Positions 26,571 to 35,764 of a stretch of 64,000 nucleotides of DNA are shown here, piece after piece. How positions within the stretch are numbered: position 1 is the stretch's first letter; the number at the start of each line of letters is the position of its first letter. The position numbers and the translations under genes are program-made. Origin of the DNA: Flammeovirgaceae bacterium UBA5008 (GTDB taxonomy: Bacteria; Bacteroidota; Bacteroidia; Cytophagales; Cyclobacteriaceae); the NCBI GenBank assembly GCA_002398365.1, contig DGYK01000057.1:90567-154566 (forward strand), in the 5' to 3' direction. The notes beneath the pieces were generated by a model. It had not been told where the DNA came from, ran no database searches, and saw only the letters and a program-made list of their open reading frames with translations.

Positions 26571-27804
26571 AATAGTTTTTCTGGTCGGCTCAGTATTGCT
26601 GGTCCAGCAGGCACAGGCTCAGCAATCTGTCAGGCTCGACAGCATTCTGCAAGTGATCAACGAGGGTAACCCCATGTTGAAGGATTACCGTTATCGCGCT
26701 GAGGCAATGACCAATTTTGCAGCGGGGGCAAAGAGCCTGATGGCCCCAGAGGTGGGCGGAGGCCCGTGGATGTTTCCCTACCCCGGCACGAACGTGATGG
26801 ATGAAAGAGACAAGGGCCAGATCATGCTTACGGTGCAGCAAAAATTTACCAACCCGGCCAAGTTACGCGCCAACCAGTCATACCTCAATTCAAAAGCAGC
26901 TATTGAAAAAGCCGGTGAAACGTACACCTACAATGAGTTGAGGGCCCTGGCCAAGACAGCTTTCTTTCAGTGGCTGGTATTGGAAAAAAAGAAAAAGGTT
27001 CTTCGGGAAAATGAAGAGATCATTCAATTGGTGTTAAAAATAAGCCAAGTGCGTTATCCCTATAACCAATCCAAACTCGGAAATATTTATAAGGCAGAAG
27101 GGAGACTATTGGAAGTACAGAATATGATTTTGATGAACGACAACGAGATTGTTCAGAAAAATATTTTGCTCAACCAGTTGATGAACCGCCCGAAAGAACT
27201 TCGCTTCTCGATCGACACCACGGTTCAATATCGCCAGTTCGTTCCCGAGCTGGTAGACACGGCAACGTTGGCTCAAAACCGCAGCGATGTACGCAGGATA
27301 GACAAAAGTATTTTGTCCATGCGCCTGAACCAGGCATTGGAAAACAATCAATCCAAACCTGATTTTACGCTGAGCTATAACCACATGATTCCAAGAGGCT
27401 CAGGTATGCCTGGCCAGTATATGCTGCTGGGTATGGTCACGATTCCCATTGCGCCTTGGTCTTCCAAGATGTACAAATCAAACGTAAAAGGTATGGGCAG
27501 CCAAATTGAATCCATGAAGCGCGAGCGTGAGTCGATCTTGAACGAAGTGCAAGGGATGACCGCGGGCATGGTGAATGAAATCAATACGTTGAATCAACAA
27601 GTCAGCAACTACGAAAAGCGGATTATCCCTGCACTGCGAAAAAATTATGAAACGCTAATGCTCGCGTATGAAGAAAACCGGGAAGAACTGCCCATCGTGA
27701 TCGATGCCTATGAAACGCTGATTATGGCGCAAACTCAATACCTGGACACATTGAGAAGATATTATGAAATGATTGTGAACTATGAAAAGCTATTGGAGAA
27801 ATAA
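26554..27804 (+). CDS. TolC-family outer-membrane efflux channel (CusC-like)
   Basis: About 416 residues. I chose ATG 26554, overlapping the pump stop by 17 bases, because it puts a signal peptide (IVFLVGSVLLVQQAQAQ) directly at the N-terminus; an in-frame ATG at 26521 adds 11 polar residues. The rest is mainly long alpha-helices with coiled-coil character, repeated in two halves (LDSILQVINEGNP, KTAFFQWLVLEKKKKVL, ALRKNYETLMLAYEENREELP), as in TolC. It forms the outer-membrane exit of the RND system. The first RND operon has no TolC gene in the window. Confidence 0.9.
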   Translation: MKSNIKIVFLVGSVLLVQQAQAQQSVRLDSILQVINEGNPMLKDYRYRAEAMTNFAAGAKSLMAPEVGGGPWMFPYPGTNVMDERDKGQIMLTVQQKFTNPAKLRANQSYLNSKAAIEKAGETYTYNELRALAKTAFFQWLVLEKKKKVLRENEEIIQLVLKISQVRYPYNQSKLGNIYKAEGRLLEVQNMILMNDNEIVQKNILLNQLMNRPKELRFSIDTTVQYRQFVPELVDTATLAQNRSDVRRIDKSILSMRLNQALENNQSKPDFTLSYNHMIPRGSGMPGQYMLLGMVTIPIAPWSSKMYKSNVKGMGSQIESMKRERESILNEVQGMTAGMVNEINTLNQQVSNYEKRIIPALRKNYETLMLAYEENREELPIVIDAYETLIMAQTQYLDTLRRYYEMIVNYEKLLEK

Positions 27805-27805
27805 G

Positions 27806-29155
27806 ATGGCAACTATTGCTATTGAGAAGACAAATGGGATGCACCCAACCTACGTGCTGTCAGTGCTGCTGTGGGCTGTCTTTTTTTCAGCCTGCACTTC
27901 GGGTAAAAAAGAAGAACACCACACACATCAAGAGGAATATACCTGCTCCATGCACCCACAGGTAATACAGGATAAACCAGGAACATGCCCCATCTGCGGA
28001 ATGGAACTGGTGAAAAAGTCAAATGGTGGAAACGAGATGGTCGTTACGGAAGATCTGAAAGAACTGATTAAACCGACCAATGCTTCGGTAGTCGCTAAAA
28101 TTCAAACCACACACCCAGAGCGCAAGACTTTAGTAGTTGATGCAATGGCTTCCGGAATAGTTAACTACGATACACGTAAAACATACTCCATTCCTGTACG
28201 CTTTGGCGGCCGAATTGAAAAACTATACCTGAAATACAATTACCAGCCAGTAAAAAAAGGGCAGGTAATGATGGAGGTATACAGCCCCGAACTGCTGACT
28301 GCGCAACGTGAATTGCTCTATCTTGTTCATGAACAAACGGAAGATAAACAACTACTGGAGGGAGCCAAACAGAAACTTCTTTTACTTGGGCTTACCACAG
28401 AGCAAATTGATAAAGTGATTGCCGAAGGAAAGGAGACCTTTGCATTTCCGGTACTCAGCCCATACACGGGGTATATTATAGAATCAACAACCGCCTCCCC
28501 TGAAGTGCAGCCATCAAGCCTCGCTCAGCCAACCTCGATGGGCGGTGGAGGCATGGGCAAAAAAACAAGTGGTATGCAAACATCCAATGCGATGGGTACT
28601 TCTTCCTCATCATCGCTCCCCGGCCAGCAGATTTCAATTCGCGAAGGAATGTATGTTACAACCGGTCAAAGTCTGTTTAAAGTGGTGGACGGTACCCGCC
28701 TTTGGGCAGAACTCTATTTTTCAGCCGATGAAGACAAGCACATCCGGATAGGCGATCCAATAGAATTAAATGTGAAGGGATATGAAGAGGTCATTCAATT
28801 GCGCATCGATTTTATCCAACCGTTTTTCAGCGAGGGCAAACAATTTTTGCAAGTACGTTCGTATGTAAACGACAAGAACAATGTTCTTCGGGTCGGTCAA
28901 CTGGTCACTGCACGTCTCAATCAACCCCGTGCGCAATCACTGTGGATACCAAAGATAGCGGTGCTTGATTTGGGTACTCAACACATTGTATTCATAAAAG
29001 ACAAAGGGACTTTCACATCTTTTAGAATAAAGATCGGATCGAAGTCAAGCGGATGGATCGAAGTCATCGAAGGATTGGATGAATCCTCTGAGATTGCCGC
29101 CAATGCGCAATACCTAGTGGATAGCGAAAGCTTTATAAAAGTTAAGAACCCATAA
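27806..29155 (+). CDS. cusB: RND adaptor (CusB-like) with heavy-metal-binding domain, first of a pair
   Basis: About 449 residues. ATG 27806 (one base after the TolC stop) is preferred over ATG 27782 inside tolC. Lipoprotein signal with FFSAC, a His-rich stretch (EEHHTHQEE), then a heavy-metal-binding domain YTCSMHPQVIQDKPGTCPICGM. Next come lipoyl halves (VRFGGRIEKLYLKY, IREGMYVTTGQSLFKV) separated by a helical hairpin and a Gly/Met/Ser-rich insert (TSMGGGGMGKKTSGMQTS). The insert sits where the first adaptor of the other operon also has one. It works with the split CusA upstream. Confidence 0.92.
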   Translation: MATIAIEKTNGMHPTYVLSVLLWAVFFSACTSGKKEEHHTHQEEYTCSMHPQVIQDKPGTCPICGMELVKKSNGGNEMVVTEDLKELIKPTNASVVAKIQTTHPERKTLVVDAMASGIVNYDTRKTYSIPVRFGGRIEKLYLKYNYQPVKKGQVMMEVYSPELLTAQRELLYLVHEQTEDKQLLEGAKQKLLLLGLTTEQIDKVIAEGKETFAFPVLSPYTGYIIESTTASPEVQPSSLAQPTSMGGGGMGKKTSGMQTSNAMGTSSSSSLPGQQISIREGMYVTTGQSLFKVVDGTRLWAELYFSADEDKHIRIGDPIELNVKGYEEVIQLRIDFIQPFFSEGKQFLQVRSYVNDKNNVLRVGQLVTARLNQPRAQSLWIPKIAVLDLGTQHIVFIKDKGTFTSFRIKIGSKSSGWIEVIEGLDESSEIAANAQYLVDSESFIKVKNP

Positions 29156-29160
29156 GCACT

Positions 29161-30870
29161 ATGAATAAAATAATAAACTACATAGTGATCTTCGCTATCA
29201 TGTCGATGATCGCATGTAATTCGAGAAAAGTTTCAGAACAGGCGGCCGAGGCAAAGAAGACTTATACCTGTCCGATGCATCCGCAAATCATTCAGGACAA
29301 GCCGGGCACCTGCCCGATATGCGGCATGGATCTCGTGCCTGTGACCGCAGGAGGCGATAAGACAGAAGTAACCTTGAGCGAAAGCCAGGTTGAGTTGGCC
29401 AACATCACCGTACAGCCCTTGCGTGTTCAAGAAATTGGCAACAGCATACTTTTAAATGGAAGGCTAAGGCCAGATGAAAATCAAACAGAAATGATAAGTA
29501 CGCGTGTACCCGGGCGGTTGGATAAACTCTTTCTTAAAGAGACCGGTGTGCGCATCACCCAAGGCCAAGTCATTTATGAAATCTACAGTGAACAACTGCT
29601 CACCTTTCAACAAGAATTTTTGTTGGCCCACGAACAGGCAAAATCAATTGACAACAAAAGATACCAGTCATATCTGCAAGCCGCTAAAAAGAAATTATGG
29701 TTATACGGTATGACAGAAGCTCAGATAAATGATTTGTCAAAGTCCAAAGTGACCAATCCTAGAATACAATTTGTGGCTCCTGCTGCGGGCATCATCACCG
29801 AAATAATGGTATCCGAAGGACAGTATGTTACCGAAGGCGCGGCTATTTACCGTCTTGAAAAATTGAACAGACTTTGGGTGGAGGCAGAGTTATATCCTCA
29901 GGAAGCTTCTCTGATAAAATTCGGAGAACCCGTCACTATTTATGTCAATGGGTTTGCAAATCATCCGATGGAGAGCACCGTAATTTTCCTTTCACCGGAG
30001 TATCGCCAAGGAAGCCAAATCTTTATTTTGAGAGCTGCGCTGTTTAATCCTGACTACCAATTTGTTCCCGGCATGCAGGCAGAAATAGTTTTCGAACACT
30101 CTAAAAAGAAAGCGTTGACACTTCCCGCTGATGCAGTGATCCGTGAAGAGAATGGTGGACATGTTTATAGAAAGACTGGCAAAGGAATATTCAAAGCTCA
30201 AATGGTCACTACCGGCTTAGAGAATTTCAACAAAGTAGAAATCACGGGCGGTATTGAAGAAGGCGATAGTATAGTCGTCACCGGTGCCTATCTGCTGTAC
30301 AGTGAAATTGTTTTAAAGAAGGGAGCCAATCCCATGGCTGGTCACCATCATGGACAAGGGACAGAGCAGGCAGCAACTTCATCACAGCGCACAACTAAGG
30401 TGGAAGAAAAACCCATTACTGTCGACCCGAGATTCTCACAACAACTTGGAGCGGTCATCACATCTTATCTGAAAGTAAAAGATGCATTGGTTGCTTCCAA
30501 TGCTAAAAATGCCTCAACTCAAATCTTAGAGGTTGCCACAAAACTCAAGCAAGTTGACATGTCACTTCTCAAAGGGGATGCCCACATGAAATGGATGGAA
30601 CAATTAAAAACGATGGAAGAGTCAATAAAACGGATTGAAGCTGACAAGGACATCGAAATTCAACGTGCGTCATTTTCACAACTAACCAATGCATTGTATG
30701 CTGCTATCAAAGTCTTTCAGGTGAAGGGACTTCAAGCCTACTATCAGTATTGCCCCATGGCGTTTGATAGTAAGGGTGCATACTGGATTAGCCGCGAAGA
30801 GCAAATCAGCAATCCCTATTTCGGTGAGCAGATGCTGCGCTGTGGAGAGACAAAAGAGAATTTAAAATAA
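29161..30870 (+). CDS. cusB: RND adaptor (CusB-like) with N-terminal HMBD and C-terminal DUF3347 domain
   Basis: 569 residues in three parts. Lipoprotein signal (MSMIAC) and HMBD (YTCPMHPQIIQDKPGTCPICGM); adaptor core with lipoyl halves (STRVPGRLDKLFLKE, VSEGQYVTEGAAIYRLE) and no Gly/Met insert; then a linker with His/Gln (GHHHGQGTEQ) and a C-terminal DUF3347 domain (VKDALVASNAKNAS ... YYQYCPMAFDSKGAYWIS ... NPYFGEQMLRCG). The same DUF3347 unit occurs as free proteins at 31716-32225 and 34285-34863. The Cys and Met of YCPMA and the late Cys suggest a copper site. It follows the first adaptor by 5 bases. Confidence 0.92.
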   Translation: MNKIINYIVIFAIMSMIACNSRKVSEQAAEAKKTYTCPMHPQIIQDKPGTCPICGMDLVPVTAGGDKTEVTLSESQVELANITVQPLRVQEIGNSILLNGRLRPDENQTEMISTRVPGRLDKLFLKETGVRITQGQVIYEIYSEQLLTFQQEFLLAHEQAKSIDNKRYQSYLQAAKKKLWLYGMTEAQINDLSKSKVTNPRIQFVAPAAGIITEIMVSEGQYVTEGAAIYRLEKLNRLWVEAELYPQEASLIKFGEPVTIYVNGFANHPMESTVIFLSPEYRQGSQIFILRAALFNPDYQFVPGMQAEIVFEHSKKKALTLPADAVIREENGGHVYRKTGKGIFKAQMVTTGLENFNKVEITGGIEEGDSIVVTGAYLLYSEIVLKKGANPMAGHHHGQGTEQAATSSQRTTKVEEKPITVDPRFSQQLGAVITSYLKVKDALVASNAKNASTQILEVATKLKQVDMSLLKGDAHMKWMEQLKTMEESIKRIEADKDIEIQRASFSQLTNALYAAIKVFQVKGLQAYYQYCPMAFDSKGAYWISREEQISNPYFGEQMLRCGETKENLK

Positions 30871-30874
30871 AACT

Positions 30875-31012
30875 ATGGCTAAACCTTGTTGCGAAAATGG
30901 CGACCCCAAACCACCTTCCCATTGGGCGGTGTGGTTAAGAAGAATAGTCTATGGCATCGTGATTGGAATTGTATTGTTCATGCTGTGGAGTCAACTCATG
31001 CATCAACAATAA
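30875..31012 (+). CDS. 45-residue single-pass membrane peptide with N-terminal Cys pair
   Basis: Starts 4 bases after the adaptor stop and ends in TAATG, sharing its stop with the next gene's start, so it fits exactly between two real genes. It begins MAKPCCENGDPKPPSHW and continues with one transmembrane helix (RIVYGIVIGIVLFMLWSQLM). The CC pair could bind Cu+ or another soft metal at the membrane surface. I do not recognise a named family. Placement and start/stop coupling support a real gene; function is inferred only. Confidence 0.7.
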   Translation: MAKPCCENGDPKPPSHWAVWLRRIVYGIVIGIVLFMLWSQLMHQQ

Positions 31013-31692
31013 TGAATGATAATAAAATGACAGAAAGCAAAAACTACATACCCGCATTAAAGTACGACTGGCTTACAAAAGTGTATGATCCCGTGCTCCA
31101 ATTCACGATGCCTGAGCGAAAGTTTAAATCAGCCCTGATCCGCCAAATGAAAATCAAACCGAATGATCGGGTGCTGGATTTTGGGTGTGGCTCACTTACA
31201 CTTTCTATCATGGCTGCGCAGAAGCATCCTCAAGCTCAATTTTTTGGTGTGGATATCGATGCGAAAATAATTTCCATCGCGAAAGAAAAACTTGTAAAAG
31301 CCGACATGAACATTGACGTGCAGCAATACGATGGCAACAGACTTCCTTATCCAGACAACTCGTTCGATCACGTCATGTCAAGTCTGGTGTTTCACCACCT
31401 CACGTTAAAACAAAAATATTTTGCATTAGAAGAAATCCACCGAGTACTTAAACCCTACGGCCAATGTCATATCGCTGATTTTGGTAAGCCCGCAAATATT
31501 TTTCAGCGGGTTGGATTCTATTTGGTTCAATTACTAGACGGATTTCATACAACGACCGACAACATCCAGAATTTATTATCCAACGCCATCAAAGAAATTT
31601 TTCTGGGGTTAGAGGAGACTACGCATTTTAAAACGATGGTCGGCACCGTAAGACTTATCAAGGCAACAAAAAAGAACAACGCAATACTATAA
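31012..31692 (+). CDS. SAM-dependent methyltransferase (UbiE-like)
   Basis: 226 residues. ATG 31012 overlaps the stop of the small membrane peptide; a longer reading frame from 30886 runs through that peptide in another frame and is unlikely. Class I methyltransferase motifs: motif I VLDFGCGSLTLSIM, motif II acidic residue in FFGVDIDAK, and motif with LPYPDNSFDHVMSSLVFHH, close to UbiE/COQ5 types. The substrate is unknown. Methyltransferases in metal islands sometimes act on metal(loid)s, but this one lacks the cysteine pattern typical of ArsM, so that role is not supported. Confidence 0.85.
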   Translation: MNDNKMTESKNYIPALKYDWLTKVYDPVLQFTMPERKFKSALIRQMKIKPNDRVLDFGCGSLTLSIMAAQKHPQAQFFGVDIDAKIISIAKEKLVKADMNIDVQQYDGNRLPYPDNSFDHVMSSLVFHHLTLKQKYFALEEIHRVLKPYGQCHIADFGKPANIFQRVGFYLVQLLDGFHTTTDNIQNLLSNAIKEIFLGLEETTHFKTMVGTVRLIKATKKNNAIL

Positions 31693-31715
31693 TTAAACTT
31701 AAACATGTAACAATT

Positions 31716-32225
31716 ATGAAAACAAAAATGATGACGCTTTGCCTGGTTCTAGGTAGCTGGGCAGCTTTTGCACAACACGATCATGCCAAACAGGGTGATC
31801 AAAAAAAAGAGGAGAATATGGTGATGTTCAAAGATGCCAGCATCGGCAAAGCCTACGAGCATTACCTTCATCTGAAAGACGCTTTGGTGGCATCTAAATC
31901 TGATGAAGCGAAAAACGCAGCGGGTGAATTGCAAAAATCGTTGGCGGGCGTGACAAACGGCAAAATGGTAGCCGATGAAGCAGCTAAGATAGTTGCTACA
32001 GCTAACCTGGATGATCAGCGCAAAGCATTTTCCGGTGTGAGCGACATGATGGCAATGCTCGTGAAAGGCGGAAAACTTTCTATGGGCATGATTTACCTGG
32101 AATATTGCCCGATGGCCAATGGCAATACGGGTGCCTCATGGCTCTCCAACGAAAAGGCAATCAAGAACCCGTACTTCGGAGATAAAATGTTGAAATGCGG
32201 TAGTGTGAAAGAAATGATTCACTAG
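31716..32225 (+). CDS. Exported DUF3347 protein
   Basis: 169 residues. Signal peptide (GSWAAFAQHDHAKQ) with His residues at the mature N-terminus, then a DUF3347 domain of helices: YEHYLHLKDALVASKSDEAKNAAGEL, MAMLVKGGKLSMGMIYLEYCPMANG, and KNPYFGDKMLKCGSVKE. The YCPMA motif and the final Cys are shared with the C-terminal domain of the adaptor at 29161-30870. Presumed periplasmic copper-binding helper of the RND pump. Confidence 0.88.
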   Translation: MKTKMMTLCLVLGSWAAFAQHDHAKQGDQKKEENMVMFKDASIGKAYEHYLHLKDALVASKSDEAKNAAGELQKSLAGVTNGKMVADEAAKIVATANLDDQRKAFSGVSDMMAMLVKGGKLSMGMIYLEYCPMANGNTGASWLSNEKAIKNPYFGDKMLKCGSVKEMIH

Positions 32226-32300
32226 CGGGTGAAGGGTAGAGATGGAGTAAGATTACTGAAACATCTCTTTTTTCTATTTGAATCACCGCTGACACATGTA

Positions 32301-32780
32301 ATGAGTATGAAAAAGATACAGACCACCAAGCCTACCAACACAGGCAGGAAAAGAAAAATGAAATGGGGTGACATAGCAATTACTGCATTTGCTATTGTAA
32401 TGGTCGGAGGCACATTGCTATGGATAGCTGCACGCATTTATAATCAAGAAAGGGAAGAATTGGCCGCGCAAGAAAAATTTAACAGCTCACTGCCAGCAGC
32501 CGGAGTCGCCATTGACCACAAGTTGGTGTGCATGGTCAACAACACGTACATGGGCGTTGATCAAATTCCAGTAACGGTAATAAACAAAACTTACTACGGT
32601 TGCTGTGACAAGTGTGTTCGTGATCTGAACACAGATGAATCAGTCCGTTTTGCGGTAGACCCGTATAGTCAAGCATCAGTAGATAAAGCAAATGCCTTTA
32701 TCACCATTAATCCGAATAAAAAGGGATCGATTTTGTATTTCGAATCAGAACAGAACGCTAAAAACTATTTAAAAAAATGA
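32301..32780 (+). CDS. Membrane-anchored protein with TRASH-like metal-binding domain
   Basis: About 159 residues. I chose ATG 32301 (32307 also possible) because upstream codons lie in the leader after the DUF3347 gene. A basic N-terminus and one transmembrane helix (IAITAFAIVMVGGTLLWIAA) precede a periplasmic domain. It has one Cys (LVCMVNNTYMG), about 22 residues, then YYGCCDKC, the spacing of a TRASH/YHS-like zinc-ribbon associated with copper or other heavy metals. Its stop overlaps the start of the multicopper oxidase gene by 4 bases. Confidence 0.75.
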   Translation: MSMKKIQTTKPTNTGRKRKMKWGDIAITAFAIVMVGGTLLWIAARIYNQEREELAAQEKFNSSLPAAGVAIDHKLVCMVNNTYMGVDQIPVTVINKTYYGCCDKCVRDLNTDESVRFAVDPYSQASVDKANAFITINPNKKGSILYFESEQNAKNYLKK

Positions 32781-34261
32781 AACGGAGAGAATTTGTAAAA
32801 CTATCGGCCGGTGCGGCCAGCCTATTGGCAATGCCCACAGCCTTGCAGAGTTGCATGAATGACATGAACATGGATATGAATATGGCAGCAGATGCCGTGC
32901 CCGTAATAGAAGGCGCATTCTCCGCACCGCTCTCATTTCCCGGAGTGATGACCAGTAGTTTTTCAATGACAGCCAAAAGCAATACGGCTGCGTTGCTTAA
33001 TTCCCAAAGCACTTCGGTATTGGGATACGCCACCGGCATATTGGGGCCTACCATCAAAGTGAATACCGGTGCTACGGTTTCCATACCTTTCCAAAACCAG
33101 CTATCGGAAGAAACCAACATCCACTGGCATGGACTATTAGTGCCAGCCAACATGGACGGCCACCCGAAAGATTTGGTGAACAGTGGGGCGAATTTTAACT
33201 ACAACCTGCCCATTGACCAACGTGCCGGCACCTACTGGTACCATCCACACCCGCATGGCAAAACAGCCAAGCAGGTGTTCATGGGGTTGGCCGGGTTCTT
33301 CATCGTAAATGATGCAGAAGAGCAGGCACTCAATTTACCTTCGGGCGATCAGGAACTTCTCTTGGTAATTCAAGACAAGCGGATTAAAAATTCTCAATTG
33401 AACTACGCGCCCACCATGGGCGAGGTGATGACCGGCTACACCGGGGAGTATATTCTGGTAAACGGAAGCAACGCTCCTTTCCACAATGTGGCTACACGCT
33501 ATTACCGCCTCAGGGTGTTAAATAGTTCTACCGCCCGCATGTATAATCTGGCTTTGAGCGACAACCAAGCTTTTGATGTGATTGGTGCCGATGGCGGCCT
33601 GCTTGCGCAGCCCGTTAGCGTTACTTCACTGATGCTTGCCCCGGGTGAGCGGGCTGATATTTTGGTGTCATTTAAAAGTTATGCAATAGGTACAGAAGTC
33701 TTTTTGGTGAATAAAACATTTAATGGTGGCGCACAAGGCAAACAGGAATTCAAGATCATGAAGTTTGTTGTTAACCAGCAAGTGAATGATTCCTTTGTCA
33801 AGCCTGGTCAGTTATCAACTATTCAACCTTTGCCTGCCTCTTCTGCCGTGAAAACCCGCATCATGAAAATTAAAGGCATGATGGAAGGAAATGGAAACAT
33901 GAACATGGGTGGTATGGGCAGCGGTATGCACACCATTAACGATAAAGTATACGACCTCAACCGAGTGGATGAGACCGTAAAAGCGGGCGATACCGAGATT
34001 TGGGAATTTGATAACTCTGCGGGCGATGAGATTCACCCCATGCACATTCACGCAGTGCAATTCCAGGTACTTTCGCGCACGGGCGGAAGAGGCGCCCTCA
34101 TTGCTACGGAGCAAGGTTGGAAGGACACCGTACTGGTGATGCCGGGCGAGAAGGTGCGCGTGATCATGACCTTCCCGCAGAAAAAGGGCTTGTTCGTATT
34201 TCACTGCCATAACTTAGAACACGAAGACGATGGCATGATGCTGAATTTTGAAATTGTTTGA
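32777..34261 (+). CDS. Multicopper oxidase (CueO/CopA-like)
   Basis: 494 residues with a Tat-like signal (KRREFVKLSAGAASLL) and a Met-rich start of the mature part (CMNDMNMDMNMAAD). Copper ligands in order: IHWHGL, YWYHPHPHG, HPMHIHAVQF and HCHNLEHEDDGMM, so all four type 1/2/3 copper signatures are present. A second Met-rich segment (GNMNMGGMGSGM) lies near residue 375. It probably oxidises Cu(I) to the less toxic Cu(II) in the periplasm. It starts within the stop of the TRASH-like gene. Confidence 0.93.
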   Translation: MKRREFVKLSAGAASLLAMPTALQSCMNDMNMDMNMAADAVPVIEGAFSAPLSFPGVMTSSFSMTAKSNTAALLNSQSTSVLGYATGILGPTIKVNTGATVSIPFQNQLSEETNIHWHGLLVPANMDGHPKDLVNSGANFNYNLPIDQRAGTYWYHPHPHGKTAKQVFMGLAGFFIVNDAEEQALNLPSGDQELLLVIQDKRIKNSQLNYAPTMGEVMTGYTGEYILVNGSNAPFHNVATRYYRLRVLNSSTARMYNLALSDNQAFDVIGADGGLLAQPVSVTSLMLAPGERADILVSFKSYAIGTEVFLVNKTFNGGAQGKQEFKIMKFVVNQQVNDSFVKPGQLSTIQPLPASSAVKTRIMKIKGMMEGNGNMNMGGMGSGMHTINDKVYDLNRVDETVKAGDTEIWEFDNSAGDEIHPMHIHAVQFQVLSRTGGRGALIATEQGWKDTVLVMPGEKVRVIMTFPQKKGLFVFHCHNLEHEDDGMMLNFEIV

Positions 34262-34284
34262 TAAACATTAAACCTTCTTTACCA

Positions 34285-34863
34285 ATGAAAAAGATCATCA
34301 TAATGGTAAGTCTGATTCTGTTTGCTGGCTCAGCAGCAGCCCAGCACGATCATGGCTCGGGGCATGCTAATATGCCTGCACACAATAAAAAGGAGACTGC
34401 TCACTCGCACCGTGCTGTGCCTGAATTTCAAGGGCAACTCCGCGAAGCCTTTGCAACAAGTCTACAGCTAAAAGATGCGCTTATATTATCCGATGCAGCC
34501 AAGGCTGCAGAAGCTGTAGCCCAAATTCGGATTGCATTATCAAAAGTCGACTTGACTTTGCTAAAAGATGAAGCGCTGATGGACTGGATGGGTTACTTGA
34601 AAATACTCAATGAGAATCTGGAACGGATTGAAGGCTCAAATGATCTCGCCATACAGCGCATTGCATTTTCTTCTTTCAGCGATGCACTATACAAGAGTTT
34701 GAAAGAATTGGGTGCCGGAGGTAAAATGGTTTACTACATACAATGCCCCATGGCAAACAATAATGCCGGAGCATATTGGCTTAGCGATACCAAAGAAATT
34801 CGCAATCCTTATTTGGGGAACGAAATGCTTTCGTGCGGAAAAGTGAAAGAAACCATTCAATAA
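34285..34863 (+). CDS. Exported His-rich DUF3347 protein
   Basis: 192 residues from ATG 34285; an ATG at 34258 overlapping the previous stop would add nine residues before the signal peptide (LILFAGSAAAQ). The mature start is His-rich (HDHGSGHANMPAHNKKETAHSH). The DUF3347 domain follows (LQLKDALILSDAAKAAEAV, MVYYIQCPMANNNAGAYWLS, NPYLGNEMLSCGKVKE). It is the third copy of this domain in the island and probably binds copper in the periplasm. Confidence 0.87.
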   Translation: MKKIIIMVSLILFAGSAAAQHDHGSGHANMPAHNKKETAHSHRAVPEFQGQLREAFATSLQLKDALILSDAAKAAEAVAQIRIALSKVDLTLLKDEALMDWMGYLKILNENLERIEGSNDLAIQRIAFSSFSDALYKSLKELGAGGKMVYYIQCPMANNNAGAYWLSDTKEIRNPYLGNEMLSCGKVKETIQ

Positions 34864-34898
34864 ACATAAAGTAAACATCACCACTAAATTAAAATCGT

Positions 34899-35354
34899 AT
34901 GAAAACGTTAAGCTTAATCATTTTTCTTGCAACGGTCGCATTTTCGGTTCAAGGCCAGAAACCCAATGCTGACGATGTAGCCACTGTTGTCTCTACGCTG
35001 GAGGCATACAAGAAGGCCATTGAAAAACTGGATACAACCGGAACAGGAAAACTCTTTGTGCCTAAATCAATCGTAATAGAATCAGGCAAGGTTGAAGGCA
35101 GGTACCAGGATTACCTGGCTCATCACCTGGGGCCTGAACTCGGTGATTTTAAATCTTTCGCATTCAGCGACTATAAGGCTGATGTAACAGTCGATCTGCC
35201 ATACGCATTCGCAATGGAGACCTATAAGTACACCATTGTTCTGAAAAAAGACAACTCTGTGATTGAGCGCAAAGGTGCTGCTACTACGATTCTTAGAAAG
35301 GAAAACGGGACTTGGAAAATATGGCAAACACACACATCAGCGCGTAGGCCATGA
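34899..35354 (+). CDS. Exported NTF2-like (SnoaL/DUF4440-type) protein
   Basis: 151 residues. Signal peptide (TVAFSVQGQK), then one NTF2-like fold: starting helix VVSTLEAYKKAIEKLD, curved strands (SKVEGRYQDYLAHHLGPEL-like and FAMETYKYTIVLKK), closing strand GTWKIWQTHTSARR. Such proteins are often small binding or stress proteins of unknown substrate. It overlaps the downstream DUF2147 gene by 4 bases. Confidence 0.75.
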   Translation: MKTLSLIIFLATVAFSVQGQKPNADDVATVVSTLEAYKKAIEKLDTTGTGKLFVPKSIVIESGKVEGRYQDYLAHHLGPELGDFKSFAFSDYKADVTVDLPYAFAMETYKYTIVLKKDNSVIERKGAATTILRKENGTWKIWQTHTSARRP

Positions 35355-35743
35355 GATCGATCGTAATAATTTTATTTTACTGCGTTATGAGTCTCAACGG
35401 ATCAGCACAGGTGCGAGCTGAGGAAATCCTTGGGCATTGGCTTACGGAAAAGGGTGATGCGCGTGTACAAATTTATATCGAACACAACAAGTATGTTGGA
35501 AAAATCACTTGGGTAAAAGACGAAAAGCAATCTACCCAACTGAACACGGTGATTCTCGCTGATTTCGTTTATGATGAGAAGGAAAAAGAATGGAACAGCG
35601 GCACCGTGTTTGAGCCCCGGCATGGCCACAAGTCATCTGGTTATCTCGTATTGAAAGATGCGAACACCCTCAAGGTAACCGGCTATAAAGGTTTTCGCTG
35701 GATCAGTGACTCAGAAATCTGGACGCGAGTGAAGTCGAAGTAG
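35351..35743 (+). CDS. Exported DUF2147 protein
   Basis: 130 residues with a signal peptide (CVMSLNGSAQ). The mature part matches DUF2147: opening ILGHWLTEKGDARVQIY, middle YVGKITWVKDE, and ending WISDSEIWTRVK, a small lipocalin-like beta-barrel of unknown function. It is coupled to the previous gene by a 4-base overlap. Confidence 0.82.
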   Translation: MRSIVIILFYCVMSLNGSAQVRAEEILGHWLTEKGDARVQIYIEHNKYVGKITWVKDEKQSTQLNTVILADFVYDEKEKEWNSGTVFEPRHGHKSSGYLVLKDANTLKVTGYKGFRWISDSEIWTRVKSK

Positions 35744-35764
35744 TGTAACAAACCAACCTGCCTG

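Noticed and set aside
30886..31011. N-terminal extension of the methyltransferase
   Set aside because: The residues do not look like a methyltransferase, and the same bases encode a well-placed 45-residue membrane peptide in another frame.
31012..31692. Arsenite methyltransferase (ArsM)
   Set aside because: The protein is UbiE-like and lacks the conserved cysteine set of ArsM enzymes.
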